Of a DNA stretch of 5,419 nucleotides, positions 5,389 through 5,419 are shown piece after piece (within the stretch, counting starts at the first letter, position 1; each line of letters opens with the position of its first letter). The notes under the pieces were generated by a model. It was not told the origin of the DNA, did no database searches, and worked only from the letters and a program-made list of their open reading frames with translations. Source of the stretch: CAZJDM01 sp964544765. GTDB lineage: Bacteria; Bdellovibrionota_B; Oligoflexia; CAYFLR01. The stretch covers positions 1 to 5,419 of the forward strand of contig CAZJDM010000232.1 in NCBI GenBank assembly GCA_964544765.1. Reading direction: 5' to 3'. The position numbers and the translations under genes are program-made.

Positions 5389-5419
5389 CTTGACTCCATT
5401 TATTTGAACTAATTTAATC
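4198..5419 (-). mobile_element. IS91-like insertion sequence, partial, ends not located
   Basis: The element is defined by its complete transposase core. The right part (terIS side, upstream of the gene) is outside the window. The oriIS end should lie below 4198. IS91-family elements make no target-site duplication and lack long terminal inverted repeats, so the edges cannot be read directly. The element can mobilise adjacent DNA by one-ended transposition, which is relevant to the repeated array beside it. Confidence 0.7.

Overview
The window is AT-rich and looks like an accessory region of a Gram-negative bacterium. It holds two paralogous, apparently secreted family-5 solute-binding proteins and an IS91-family transposase. 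No ribosomal or housekeeping gene is present to fix the taxon, so the organism cannot be named from this sequence. All supported genes lie on the minus strand.

Layout, read in the direction of transcription (high to low coordinates). (1) An IS91-like HUH/Y2 transposase gene occupies 5388-4198, with its reading frame open to the right edge. (2) A gene-poor, very AT-rich stretch covers 4197-3656. It holds at most a decayed 5' end of the next module, some small dyads and possibly the IS terminus. (3) A solute-binding protein gene, SBP-A, lies at 3655-2153. Its signal peptide is present in the DNA but is one base out of frame with the nearest ATG. (4) A roughly 210-bp spacer follows. (5) A 60-codon gene at 1942-1760 encodes a membrane-leader peptide with a Cys-rich tail (CX2CX5CX4C, ending Gly-Gly-Trp-Cys-His-Asn). 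Its stop codon overlaps the ATG of (6), a second solute-binding protein gene, SBP-B, at 1760-213. (7) A second copy of the same spacer follows. It ends at position 2 with the same ribosome binding site and ATG, so another peptide gene probably begins at the left edge.

The main observation is therefore a tandem array with a period of about 1.94 kb. Each unit is [small Cys-rich exported peptide] - [translationally coupled oligopeptide-binding-type protein] - [near-identical spacer]. The spacer is about 93% identical between copies by hand count, while the two binding proteins have diverged to roughly 60% amino-acid identity by eye. No permease, ATPase, peptide-modifying enzyme or exporter is visible. 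A reasonable inference is a peptide/receptor pair that has been duplicated and diversified (signal peptide plus binder, or toxin-like peptide plus sequestering protein). The sequence shows the arrangement, not the function. The IS91 element upstream marks an unstable locus and may have damaged the first module.
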